Below, piece after piece: positions 16,582-25,258 of a stretch of 64,000 nt of DNA (position 1 is the stretch's first letter; each line of letters begins with the position of its first letter). The position numbers and the translations under genes are program-made. Location: contig NZ_JAASAD010000004.1 in the NCBI RefSeq assembly GCF_012726175.1, positions 1-64,000 on the forward strand, given 5' to 3'. The notes under the pieces were generated by a model. It saw only the letters and a list, made by a program, of their open reading frames with translations, did not search any database and was not told the DNA's origin. This DNA is from Micromonospora sp. HNM0581. GTDB lineage: Bacteria; Actinomycetota; Actinomycetes; Mycobacteriales; Micromonosporaceae.

Positions 16582-19500
16582 TCAGCTTCTCGGCACGTCG
16601 ATGTCGGTGTCGGTCAACGCGCTGGTATCGGCGCCGTGGGCGCCCTCGTGCAGCGCCCTGACCACCGCGAGGTTGGCGACGGCGTCGATGGTGCAGGGGT
16701 GGCGGCGGCCCAGGTAGCGTTGGCAGAGTTGGTGCGTGTCCTCCTGGATCCGAAGGGCGTCGCTGTGGTTTCCCCGCGCGGCCAGGTGGCCGGCCTGGGC
16801 GGTGGCAGCGGTGAGCGTCCACGGATGGGCGTCGCCGAGCCGGGCGCGTAGCGTACGCAGACCCCGTTCGCCGTCCCGGACAGCCTGGTCGTGCTCCCCG
16901 GCACCACGCTGGAACAGCCCCAGGTTGACCGAGCAGACGGCGGTGAACGGGTGCCCGGTCTCGAGCTGCCGCTCGTAGCCGCGCAGACAACGGATAGCGT
17001 GCTCGACCGCGACCCCGGCGTCACCGGCCCGGTAGTAGTCCACCGCCAGGCTGAGCAGGCTGGCCCGGGTGATCGGATGGTCCTCACCGAATCGGTCGCG
17101 GTAGCCACGGAAGGTGTCGATGCTGCGCTTCTTCGCGGCGATGGCCAGGCCGAGCCGACGTTCGGTGACGGCGAGACTCCGGTTCACGCTCAGCTCGTCG
17201 AGGTGGCTCGCGGAATGCAGCTCGTGTACCCGCTCCAGCGTTTCACGCAGGGTGGCCAACGACAGGTCGTACTCGCCGGCCTCCCGCTCAAGCGTCCCCA
17301 CCAGGCACGACGCTCGCCACGTCGCCGGGTCCTCCGGCCCGAACAGCGCCATCCGCCGGGCGAACAGGTGGCGAGCGAGTCGTAGTGCCTCGCGTGCATC
17401 TCCGATGAGCTCGAAGGAGATAGCGAGATTGTTGATCGCCATCAGGGTGTTCGGGTGGTCGTCGCCGAGCACCTCCTGGTACCCGACGAGGGTCGCCTGG
17501 TCCTCCACGAGCGCATCCTCGAAACGACCGAGACCACGCAGGTCGCCACCACGGCCCCGGCCGGCGATGAGGGTCCGGAAGTGTCGTAGCCCGTGCCGAC
17601 GGCGCTGCTCGCTGAGCACCCGCTCGTCGAGGCGCAGCGCCTCCTGGTGTTTCCCCAGCGCCCGGTGCAGGTTCGCGGTCTGCACGAACAACCGCATGGT
17701 CAACTGGTCGAACTCGCCGGTGGCTGTCCACCTGTCGCAGACCTCCTGCGCCAACCGCACCGCCGACTGCCAGGCGTCGCTGTCACCGAAGAAGAACAGG
17801 TAGCGGACCTGCTTCACCACCCAGTGCCGCACGGGTGCCTCGTCGGCAGCCAGCGCCCCGCAGGGCACCAGATGGCGCTGCAACTCCTCGAAGACCGGCA
17901 GGTAGCTCCGGTCGTCGGCCTCAGGATCCGTCGGCGCGTAGCCAGCCAGCCCGCGCAGAACCTGACGATGACGCTGGCGTCGCTGCGGCTCGGGCATCGC
18001 CTCGCGCAGCAGGACCTGGATGGCCCGGTGCATCCGCAACGCGGCGCCGCGCCCCCAGTCGATGTCGAACAGGGCGAACCGCGCGCCGACGGTGAGCACC
18101 AGATCGACCTCTCCGGCGTCGAGCAGCAACTCCTCGGCGGTGAGGTCAGCGGCGGCGGCGAGCTGGGTCAGCATCGGCACCGACCGCAGCAGGGGGAAAC
18201 CGATGCCCTCCGGCGAGAGGAACGAACCGAGTTCGGCCACCCGTATCGCCAACGACCCGAACTCGGTCGCCCGCAGGCTGGCCAGGGTAACATCCAGCAT
18301 CCGAGCCACGGTCGAGGTGCGGGAACCGGGAATCCGCTCCGTTGGTTCCTCCGCGTCGGCGGGCAGTCGCAACCCGTCGAGCAGGTCGGCCACGCACCGG
18401 CCGACGGCCTCCAGGTTGGGCACGCCCTCGCGCTCGAAGGCCCGGGTCCGCTCGCGGATCCACGCGGTGGCCAGCCGAAGTGCCAGCGGCAGGTGCTCCA
18501 CCGCCACTGCGATGGCGCGGGCGTCGTCGGCGCTGATGCCGAGGGTCCGCCGCAGCATCGCGGTGCTCTCGTCGCCGGTGAACGCCGCCACCTCCAGCGG
18601 TGCCGGCAGGTTGGAGGAACCGTCGTCGCGCGAGGTGAACAGCACGTGCCCGACCCCTGGCCGGGGAAGTAGTCCGGCGAGCACGTCCGCGTCGTCGGCA
18701 TTGTCGTAGATCAGCAGCCAACGGGCGATACTGCTACGCGGAGCCGACAGGGCTGCCACGGCCGCCTCCGCCGCGCCGACGCTGTCAGCCACGTTGATGT
18801 CATGGGCCAGCTCGCCCAGTGCCGCCTGGACCGTCTCCCGGTCCTGTGCCGGAATCCACCACACGACGTCGTAGTCGTAGGCGAACCGGTGGGCGAACTC
18901 GCGGGCGATCTCACTCTTCCCGACTCCGGCGCCGCCGGTCAGGGTGACCGGTCCGCCGCCGTCGGCGAGCTGGTCCCGTAGCCGTTCGAGGTATTCGCCA
19001 CGGCCGACGAAGGACTCGTTGCGCGGTGGCAGGTTGCTCCGCAGCCGGCGTTCCGTCTCGGCCGGGTACCGTGGCGCGGTCCGCAGGTCGCCGGTCGGCT
19101 GTCCGGGTGCGATGAGGCCCAGTCGGCTCAGCAGCAACGCCTGCGCCCGTGCCGCGTCGACTCCGCCGAGGTCGACGACCCGGCTCGGATCCAGCTGTTC
19201 GGGAGCGTCCCCGCCGATCAGTACGCCGAACACCTCGACGTCGGTGTCGAGCCCTGCCGCGCCGCCGGGGCCGATGGCCTGGACCATGCCCGGCGAGAGG
19301 ATCGCCAGCACAGTGGCCTCGGGGTCGTAGGCGGGTGCCGGCCCCGACCGCACGGCATGCCGCTGGACCTGGGCGTTGGCCCGACGAAGCTGCCCGCAGA
19401 TCCAGTCGGCGTACGGCCGGGCGACCGGCTCGTAGAGCACGTGGATCTCGTCCACGCTCTCGGCCGGGTCGAGCAGCACGCCCCGGCGGTAGCGACGGCG

Positions 19501-20484
19501 GATCCGCTCGGGCACCTCGGCTGCCCGGGCCACCGCTCCTCCGCTGATCCAGGAGGCCATCTGCTCGTAGGCCGCGAGCAGGGTGTCTTCGCTGCCGGGT
19601 GGGTCGGCCAGTACCGCCAGCACGTCGTCGTAGGTGTCGTAGGTCTGCTCGGGTACCTCCACGATCTCCACCATCGAGGTACCGGGCAGCCCGATGGTGG
19701 ACTCGTCGAGCAGGTCCGCGAACGCCTTACGGGCCGAGTCGCGAACGGCTCCGTACCACGGTTGGCTGACATCGCGCAGGGTCGGCGCGGCGAGCACCCG
19801 GATGCCTCCGGTGGCCTCGCGCTGAAGCTGCGCGGCGAGTTCTGCCGCCTGCTGCATGGCCTGCCGGCGGGGCGGCACCGAGACCACCGCCACGTCACTG
19901 AGCATGGCGGTGTAACCGGTGCCCGGCAGGGTGAGGTCGACCGGGGTGTCTATCAGGACGTAGTCGTAGCCGGCGTGTAGCAGCAGCTGCCGTGCCCGTA
20001 CCGGATCGACCTCCGGCAGAGCATTGACGTCGAGGTTGACGCCGATCATCTCGAAACCGAAACTCGACCCGGATATCGCGTACTGGTGGAGCACGCCCTC
20101 CTCCGGCCCGCTGGACGCGGACGTACCGGCCCGGCGCGTCGGCGCGTCCGGGTGCGGGCTGATCAGGGCGGCGAGCTCTGTTCCGAGCACCCCGGCGGCC
20201 GGCACTGCATCCACGCGGAACGACCGGAGATAGTCGTAGACCCTCGGGGTCTTGGTGCACCAGTCCACGGCGAGGACCCGTTTGCCGTTCGAGGCGAGGA
20301 TCCAGGCGATGTTGGCGACCGCGCTGCTGCGACCAGTGCCACTTGTGGGCGAGACGAAGGAGACGATCGTGCAGTGACCAGCGGGTTCCTCCCGACCCTG
20401 GTGGCCGGTACGGCTGCGAGCCGGTCGCTGCTGCGGGACGTCACCCGGAACGGCCGGGGCGTCCCCCCGGTCAGTCGTCGCCAT
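16582..20484 (-). CDS. FxS-system ParA-like/TIR-like/NB-ARC/TPR protein
   Basis: A 1300-residue multidomain protein. Residues ~38-260 are MinD/ParA-like (IVSFVSPTSGTGRSSAVANI, LIDTPVDLTL), but the deviant Walker A reads SGTGRSS, with Arg where the nucleotide-binding Lys is expected. Residues ~345-440 are a TIR-like Rossmann unit (DEIHVLYEPVARPYADWI). Residues ~480-800 are an NB-ARC/STAND ATPase with a good P-loop GGAGVGKS (Lys523) and LLIYDNAD. From ~860 onward come tetratricopeptide repeats. This order is that of the tetratricopeptide protein found next to FxSxx-COOH peptides and FxsB enzymes in actinomycetes. Its ATG overlaps the stop of the small precursor gene by 14 bp. It may be a sensor/effector switch that reads the modified peptide (inference). 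Confidence 0.85.
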   Translation of the reverse strand: MATTDRGDAPAVPGDVPQQRPARSRTGHQGREEPAGHCTIVSFVSPTSGTGRSSAVANIAWILASNGKRVLAVDWCTKTPRVYDYLRSFRVDAVPAAGVLGTELAALISPHPDAPTRRAGTSASSGPEEGVLHQYAISGSSFGFEMIGVNLDVNALPEVDPVRARQLLLHAGYDYVLIDTPVDLTLPGTGYTAMLSDVAVVSVPPRRQAMQQAAELAAQLQREATGGIRVLAAPTLRDVSQPWYGAVRDSARKAFADLLDESTIGLPGTSMVEIVEVPEQTYDTYDDVLAVLADPPGSEDTLLAAYEQMASWISGGAVARAAEVPERIRRRYRRGVLLDPAESVDEIHVLYEPVARPYADWICGQLRRANAQVQRHAVRSGPAPAYDPEATVLAILSPGMVQAIGPGGAAGLDTDVEVFGVLIGGDAPEQLDPSRVVDLGGVDAARAQALLLSRLGLIAPGQPTGDLRTAPRYPAETERRLRSNLPPRNESFVGRGEYLERLRDQLADGGGPVTLTGGAGVGKSEIAREFAHRFAYDYDVVWWIPAQDRETVQAALGELAHDINVADSVGAAEAAVAALSAPRSSIARWLLIYDNADDADVLAGLLPRPGVGHVLFTSRDDGSSNLPAPLEVAAFTGDESTAMLRRTLGISADDARAIAVAVEHLPLALRLATAWIRERTRAFEREGVPNLEAVGRCVADLLDGLRLPADAEEPTERIPGSRTSTVARMLDVTLASLRATEFGSLAIRVAELGSFLSPEGIGFPLLRSVPMLTQLAAAADLTAEELLLDAGEVDLVLTVGARFALFDIDWGRGAALRMHRAIQVLLREAMPEPQRRQRHRQVLRGLAGYAPTDPEADDRSYLPVFEELQRHLVPCGALAADEAPVRHWVVKQVRYLFFFGDSDAWQSAVRLAQEVCDRWTATGEFDQLTMRLFVQTANLHRALGKHQEALRLDERVLSEQRRRHGLRHFRTLIAGRGRGGDLRGLGRFEDALVEDQATLVGYQEVLGDDHPNTLMAINNLAISFELIGDAREALRLARHLFARRMALFGPEDPATWRASCLVGTLEREAGEYDLSLATLRETLERVHELHSASHLDELSVNRSLAVTERRLGLAIAAKKRSIDTFRGYRDRFGEDHPITRASLLSLAVDYYRAGDAGVAVEHAIRCLRGYERQLETGHPFTAVCSVNLGLFQRGAGEHDQAVRDGERGLRTLRARLGDAHPWTLTAATAQAGHLAARGNHSDALRIQEDTHQLCQRYLGRRHPCTIDAVANLAVVRALHEGAHGADTSALTDTDIDVPRS

Positions 20485-20677
20485 CGATGGCGCTCTGCCA
20501 GCCCGCGTACTGGTCGCCGGAGGCGCCGCTGCGCTGCTGCAACCGGTGCAGCGCGGCGAGGAGCACCTCGCTCGGCACGGCGTCGAGGGCGGCCAGGTCC
20601 ATGTCGGTCAGATCGATCAGATCGGAGCGCAACGAATCCTCCCCGGCGTCCATCCCCCGATCACCGCCTGTCTGCAT
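20471..20677 (-). CDS. FxSxx-type small peptide precursor (variant C-terminus)
   Basis: A 68-residue acidic peptide (an in-frame TTG would give 71). Its centre, SDLIDLTDMDLAALDAVPS followed by EVLLAALHRLQQR, matches my memory of FXSXX-COOH proteins. Those normally end in Phe-x-Ser-x-x. Here the end reads YAGWQSAIDGDD, so the equivalent of the motif would be W-Q-S-A-I with Trp in place of Phe and four extra residues after it. The gene overlaps the start of the ParA/NB-ARC/TPR gene and diverges from the radical SAM and HExxH genes. It is the probable substrate of those enzymes. No clear ribosome-binding site is visible, so the start is uncertain. Confidence 0.75.
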   Translation of the reverse strand: MQTGGDRGMDAGEDSLRSDLIDLTDMDLAALDAVPSEVLLAALHRLQQRSGASGDQYAGWQSAIDGDD

Positions 20678-20930
20678 CTCGGACAAGGATCGCGGCGCAG
20701 TTCGGACATCGACCGTTGGCCAGATCCGCTGCGTGAACCCATGATAACGGTATGGCGTGCCCGTCAGGCGGTCCCACGCGGACCGGGCCGGTCCGCCGCC
20801 ATGGCGGTTCGGCAGTGGTTTCGGCGGTCCAGCGGCGGATCAGACACGGGAGTGAAACGCCGAACGTCGATGTATGCTGTGGACCTGTCGACCCGGCCGA
20901 CCGGCCGCAGCCAGGACGGTGAAGCTCCTG
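20678..20930. promoter_or_regulatory. Divergent intergenic region between peptide/TPR and radical SAM/HExxH operons
   Basis: About 250 bp separate the leftward precursor gene from the rightward radical SAM gene. The region must hold both promoters, allowing co-regulation of substrate and enzymes. I cannot assign -35/-10 boxes with confidence, and no strong palindrome was seen. Confidence 0.4.
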
Positions 20931-22130
20931 ATGCCCGGACCTGATGATGACCACCGGCCAGCCGGTGTGACCGCCGCCCAGCCCGCTGCGCCGATCGCGT
21001 TCCGTCAGTTCGTGCTCAAGCTGCACAGCCGCTGCGACCTGGCCTGCGACCACTGCTACGTCTACACGATGTTCGACAAGCGGTGGCGGGATCTCCCCCG
21101 GGCGATGCGCCACGAGGTGATCGAGGCGACCGCCGGGCGCATCGGCGAACACGTCAGGGCACACCGGCTAGACCGGGTGTCGGTGATCCTGCACGGCGGT
21201 GAACCGCTGCTGGCCGGACCGGAACACGTCGAGACAGCCGTGTCGGTCATCCGACAGGGCGCGGCGCCGGTGCCGGTACGGATGACCGTGCAGACGAACG
21301 CCACCCGGCTCGACGAGCGGTACCTCAGCATGTTCGACCGGCTCGACGTACGACTGAGCGTCAGCCTGGACGGCGACCGGGCCGCGCACGACCGGCACCG
21401 ACGCGGGCCCGACGGGCAGGGCAGCCACGCCCGCGTCGAGGCCGCCCTGCGTCGTCTCACCACGGGCTACCCGCACCTGTTCAACGGACTTCTGTGCACT
21501 GTCGACCTTCGCAACGACCCGGTGACCACCTACCTCAGCCTGCTGGAACACCGGCCACCGACGATCGACTTCCTGCTACCGCACGGCACCTGGACTACTC
21601 CCCCGCCCGGACGCCCGGCAGATCCCCGTCTGGTCCCGTACGCGCGGTGGCTGATCCAGGTGTTCGACCGGTGGTACCACACGCCGGGCCGGCCGGTCCG
21701 GATCCGACTCTTCGACGAGATCATCCAGTTGCTGCTCGGCGGTGCCTCCCGACTGGCCGGGGTGGGCCTGAGTCCGATGGCGGTGGCGGTCGTGCAGACC
21801 GATGGTGAGATCGAGATGGACGACACGCTAGCCGCCGCCCACCCCGGCGCTGCGCGTACCGGTTTGCACGTGCGACGGGATCCGTTCGACGCCGTCCTCC
21901 AGCTGCCCGTGGTACGCGCCCAACTCAACCCGGCTGCCGCGCTCTGCGCGACGTGCAGTGCCTGCGACCTGCGGCAGGTCTGTGGCGGCGGGCTGCGCAC
22001 CCACCGTTGGCAGGCCGACAACGGCTTCGACAACCCCTCGGTCTACTGCCCCGACCTGTACGCCGTCATCAACCACATCCGCCGGACGGTACGTCGGGAC
22101 CTGGCGACACTGCCCGGGGCGGCACGTTGA
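20931..22130 (+). CDS. fxsB: FxsB-family radical SAM/SPASM peptide-modifying enzyme
   Basis: A 399-residue enzyme. The radical SAM cluster motif is SRCDLACDHCYVY (CxxxCxxC, residues ~35-42), followed by the SAM-binding LHGGEP. The C-terminal SPASM region has auxiliary-cluster cysteines in LCATCSACDLRQVCGGG and YCPD. It should cleave S-adenosylmethionine to a 5'-deoxyadenosyl radical and modify side chains in a small ribosomal peptide, presumably the variant FxSxx precursor across the intergenic region. Start taken at the ATG at 20931. It overlaps the next gene by TTGA, indicating tight coupling. Confidence 0.9.
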   Translation: MPGPDDDHRPAGVTAAQPAAPIAFRQFVLKLHSRCDLACDHCYVYTMFDKRWRDLPRAMRHEVIEATAGRIGEHVRAHRLDRVSVILHGGEPLLAGPEHVETAVSVIRQGAAPVPVRMTVQTNATRLDERYLSMFDRLDVRLSVSLDGDRAAHDRHRRGPDGQGSHARVEAALRRLTTGYPHLFNGLLCTVDLRNDPVTTYLSLLEHRPPTIDFLLPHGTWTTPPPGRPADPRLVPYARWLIQVFDRWYHTPGRPVRIRLFDEIIQLLLGGASRLAGVGLSPMAVAVVQTDGEIEMDDTLAAAHPGAARTGLHVRRDPFDAVLQLPVVRAQLNPAAALCATCSACDLRQVCGGGLRTHRWQADNGFDNPSVYCPDLYAVINHIRRTVRRDLATLPGAAR

Positions 22131-23443
22131 TCCTGCCGGCGCACCGGATGTCGACGGCGGTCCTCGACGAACTCGCCGCCGGCCGGGGCGGCGAACGAGC
22201 GGTTGCGCAGCTGCGGGCCGCGCAACACAGCAAGACCCTCCTGCTGCTGCGCGCCATGCTGCTACTGGTACGCGAGCGGGCACACCCGGACCGGGCGGCG
22301 GTCGAGGCGGCGTACCAGGTGCTGGCAGAGGTTCCGCCACCGGATCGGTTGGCCGCGCTCGCCCATCCGCCCGTCGCCGCATGGGCCTTCGGCACCGTGT
22401 CGCTGCTGGAGGCGGGTAACGCGTCGACGGCGTACCCGGGACTGCTCGCCGCCGTGGCGGTGGCCGCGGCCGTCCGGGCGGGCACCGACACCGAACTCGA
22501 CGTCCCGCTGGCGCGCGACGCCAACGGCCTGCTGGACCTGCCGGGTCTCGGCACGGCGACCCTCCCGGCCACCGCCGCCCAGGCCCGGGTCCAGGTGACC
22601 GGCGGGCAGGCTTGGGTGACTGCCGCTGGTACCCGGGTCGCCATCGTCGCCGGTCGGTCGTCCGACCGGCGATGGCGGCCACTGTCCCGGCTGGACGTCA
22701 CGCACGACGGGCTGAAGCTGTCGCTGCTACTGGACACCCGGACCTGGCGGCACGTGCCCGGCCTGGACCGAAGGCCCTGCTTCAGCGTGGGACACACCGG
22801 TGCCTGGAGGTCGCGGCTCGACGGTGCATGGCGGATGCTCGTCGAGCACCACCGGCCAGTCGCCGAGGAGATCTCCGCCCTGCTCCGCACGCTGGTACCG
22901 ATCGCCGCACCTCGGACCAGCACCCGCAGCGGCACCTTCCACCACGCCTTCGGTTCGGTGGTCATGTCGCTGCCACCGGACGCACGGTCGACGGCGGTGG
23001 CGCTCGCCCACGAGGTCCAGCACGCCAAGCTCGCCGGCTTCACCGACATGTTCGCCGTCCTGGAACGGGGGCCGACGGAGCTGTTCTACGCTCCGTGGCG
23101 GCCCGACCCACGACCGTTGGACGGTCTGCTGCACGGGGTCTACGCCCATCTGGGGGTGGCGGGTTTCTGGCGTCGGCAGGAGCAGGTGACCGAGCCGGGT
23201 GCGGCGCGGCACGCGGCACAGGTCCATTTCGTCCGGTGGACCAGGGCAGCCGCCGACACCGTAGCGGTGCTTGGCATCCAGCCCCGACTGACCCCGGTGG
23301 GCCGGCGTCTGGTGCACGGCATGGCCGGTGTACTCGACCGATGGCAGGCGGAGCCGGTCGACGCACGGGCGGCTACCGAGGCCGACCGGCTGCTGGCAGC
23401 GCACCGCGCCCGGTGGGACCGTCACCGGGCGCCGACCGGCTGA
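22127..23443 (+). CDS. HExxH-motif peptide-modifying protein (aKG-HExxH beta-hydroxylase family)
   Basis: A 438-residue protein starting at a TTG that overlaps the radical SAM stop; an in-frame ATG at 22148 would give 431 residues. The key motif is VALAHEVQHAKL (His295, Glu296, His299), an HExxH site that in this family is reported to bind iron for 2-oxoglutarate-dependent peptide beta-hydroxylation rather than zinc for proteolysis. The N-terminal HRMSTAVLDELAAG...LRAAQ fits the standalone HExxH proteins beside FxsB. Further conserved-looking His residues lie in THDG, GTFHHAFG and VHFVRW. The inferred role is a second modification of the same precursor peptide. Confidence 0.8.
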   Translation: MILPAHRMSTAVLDELAAGRGGERAVAQLRAAQHSKTLLLLRAMLLLVRERAHPDRAAVEAAYQVLAEVPPPDRLAALAHPPVAAWAFGTVSLLEAGNASTAYPGLLAAVAVAAAVRAGTDTELDVPLARDANGLLDLPGLGTATLPATAAQARVQVTGGQAWVTAAGTRVAIVAGRSSDRRWRPLSRLDVTHDGLKLSLLLDTRTWRHVPGLDRRPCFSVGHTGAWRSRLDGAWRMLVEHHRPVAEEISALLRTLVPIAAPRTSTRSGTFHHAFGSVVMSLPPDARSTAVALAHEVQHAKLAGFTDMFAVLERGPTELFYAPWRPDPRPLDGLLHGVYAHLGVAGFWRRQEQVTEPGAARHAAQVHFVRWTRAAADTVAVLGIQPRLTPVGRRLVHGMAGVLDRWQAEPVDARAATEADRLLAAHRARWDRHRAPTG

Positions 23444-23478
23444 CCACTCGTCTCGCCAGACTCCACTACGCTGGGTTC

Positions 23479-24267
23479 ATGGGGGAGGAACGCGAGAGGC
23501 CTACGCGTCGTGAGTGTTTCGTGATCGCCCCGATCGGCCCGGAGGGCTCGGAGATCCGTAAACGCAGCGACCAGATCCTCAAGCACGTGATCCGTCCGGT
23601 GGTCGAGGAACGGGGCTTCGTAGCGGTACGTGGCGACGAGATCGAACGAGCCGGTCTGATCACCTCCCAGGTGCTGGACCGCATCATCCGCAACGATCTC
23701 GTCATCGCCGACCTGACCGACCAGAACGCCAACGTCTTCTACGAACTGGCGGTCCGGCATGCCCTGCGTAAACCGTTCGTGCAGCTGATGGCGAAGGACC
23801 AGCAGCTGCCCTTCGATGTGCAGGGCATGCGGACGATCCTGGTCGACCACACCGATCTGGACAGCGTCCACGCCGCGAAGGAGCAACTGGGTCGGGCCAT
23901 CGACGCGATCGGCCGCGAGGCGGACATCGTCACACCGATGTCGGTCGCGCTCACCCTGCAGGAGCTGCGCGGCTCGTCAAGCCCGCACGAGGCCGGACTT
24001 TCACAGATCATCGAGACCCTGCCACAGATGATGGACATCCTTCAGGAGCTGCAACGTCACCTCGGGACCGGAGCCGTCACGTCGGCGCCGACCGAGGACG
24101 ACGACCATCGCCGGTTGCGGACGATGGTCGAGTCCCTTGCCACCCGCGGCGGGGTCACCGAGGACGAACTCGCCGGGCTGCTCGGCGGCGGCAGCAGCAA
24201 ATTCGAACGGTGGGTCGAAAGCCTCATCCAGCGGGCCCGCGGCTCCAACAACCACGGACCGGCCTGA
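23479..24267 (+). CDS. TIR/nucleoside-deoxyribosyltransferase-like domain protein
   Basis: A 262-residue protein. Residues ~11-125 have the Rossmann-like pattern RECFVIAPIGPEGSE, ILKHVIRPVVEE, NDLVIADLTDQNANVFYEL, AVRHALRKP. That is the TIR-like/deoxyribosyltransferase-like module often found as an NAD- or nucleotide-processing effector in defence islands; the Glu in FYEL sits where the catalytic Glu is expected. The C-terminal half is helical and acidic (LPQMMDILQELQRHL, then a Gly-Val-Thr-Glu hairpin-like region). ATG at 23479 lies 35 bp after the HExxH gene on the same strand, so co-expression is likely. NADase activity is inference. Confidence 0.7.
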   Translation: MGEERERPTRRECFVIAPIGPEGSEIRKRSDQILKHVIRPVVEERGFVAVRGDEIERAGLITSQVLDRIIRNDLVIADLTDQNANVFYELAVRHALRKPFVQLMAKDQQLPFDVQGMRTILVDHTDLDSVHAAKEQLGRAIDAIGREADIVTPMSVALTLQELRGSSSPHEAGLSQIIETLPQMMDILQELQRHLGTGAVTSAPTEDDDHRRLRTMVESLATRGGVTEDELAGLLGGGSSKFERWVESLIQRARGSNNHGPA

Positions 24268-24357
24268 CCGGGGCTCGTCTGCCGGTACACCGGGGCGTTG
24301 ACCGCCTGCGGCCCGGGTCCGCGCCCCAGGTGGTGAGGGTAGGCAGGCGACGGAGCG

Positions 24358-24861
24358 TCAGGATGCCTGACGCACCGCCTGCTGGTAGAACCAGGCGAGG
24401 TGTTCGACAAGTGCCTCGCGGGCCGAGGCGTCGGCAAGGACCTCCAAGGAGAATCCGGGACGCAGGGCCAGCTTGGCGGCGGCGATGTTCACCCCCGGCA
24501 ACTTGTTGAGCCGCTGGCGGAACTGCTCCCGAAGGGTGATGGCGTCGAATGGCGGCCGGACACTCAGGTGTTGGAACACCAGCTCGAACTTGCCGCTCGG
24601 ATAGATCGCCGCGGGCCAGATGTTCCCCAGCTCGTGCTCCTTGCCCCGCGCCATGAGGAAACACGATGTCTCACCTCCGGAGCCGTAGAGCGCTCGACCG
24701 CCCAGTCCCGCCCAGGCTTCGATGACGGCAACCGTGGCGGCGACCACCCGGGCGTCCTGCAGGTCGGTCAGCTGCTCGACGAAACGGTCGTCCAGCGAAT
24801 CGTTACGGTGGGAGCGGGGTCGGTGGAACTGCCGAGGCGTGTCGTGCTGCGGTAGGCCAGC
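24358..24861 (-). pseudogene. Truncated hypothetical protein (C-terminal part)
   Basis: The coding-like part encodes about 160 residues (VVAATVAVIEAWAGLGGRAL ... FELVFQHLSVRPPFDAITL ... EHLAWFYQQAVRQ) that I cannot place in a family. The open frame continues to 25113, but that upstream stretch lies antisense to a fragment that reads better on the plus strand (24865-25070). The natural 5' end therefore seems to be lost. It is probably the C-terminal remnant of a longer gene whose start was replaced by recombination. Confidence 0.4.
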
Positions 24862-24864
24862 AAG

Positions 24865-25070
24865 TTGGGCCAGCTCGTCGACGCCGAAGCGTTGTGCCTG
24901 GTTGGCCCGGCCGTACGTGTCGAACTCGACACCTTCGGCCCGCAGCAGATCGCGAGGGTCGCCCTCTCGGTCGCGGAGGTTCACGGCGCACCCATCGACG
25001 AAGTTGAACGCCGCCGGACGCTGGTCATGGGCATCATGCTCGGCGGCAGCGGTTCCGCTCGTCGACCACC
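24865..25070 (+). pseudogene. Possible EcsC-like gene fragment
   Basis: A plus-strand frame reads LDTFGPQQIARVALSVAEVH, then GAPIDEVERRRTLVMGIMLGGSGS. This resembles the segment of actinobacterial EcsC-like proteins in which a lineage-specific helix is followed by a length-conserved ERRR...LLG motif. After this point the frame turns into Arg/Pro-rich noise, and no proper N-terminus precedes it. It is best read as a decayed fragment abutting the truncated minus-strand gene. Confidence 0.4.
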
Positions 25071-25258
25071 GCACCCAGCCGTGTTTCCGCGACGTTACAC
25101 CGCTCCCGGGCATCGACGGAGGTCAAGCCCCGTCCGGTTGACTTACTTCGTTCATCTATCGGCGCAGGTCTTGCCCGAGCGGGCCGCCAGACCCCACGAT
25201 CTGCACTCATAGTCACCGCACCAGTGCGCTGTGACATGGTCCTGTGGGAGGGTTCCGA

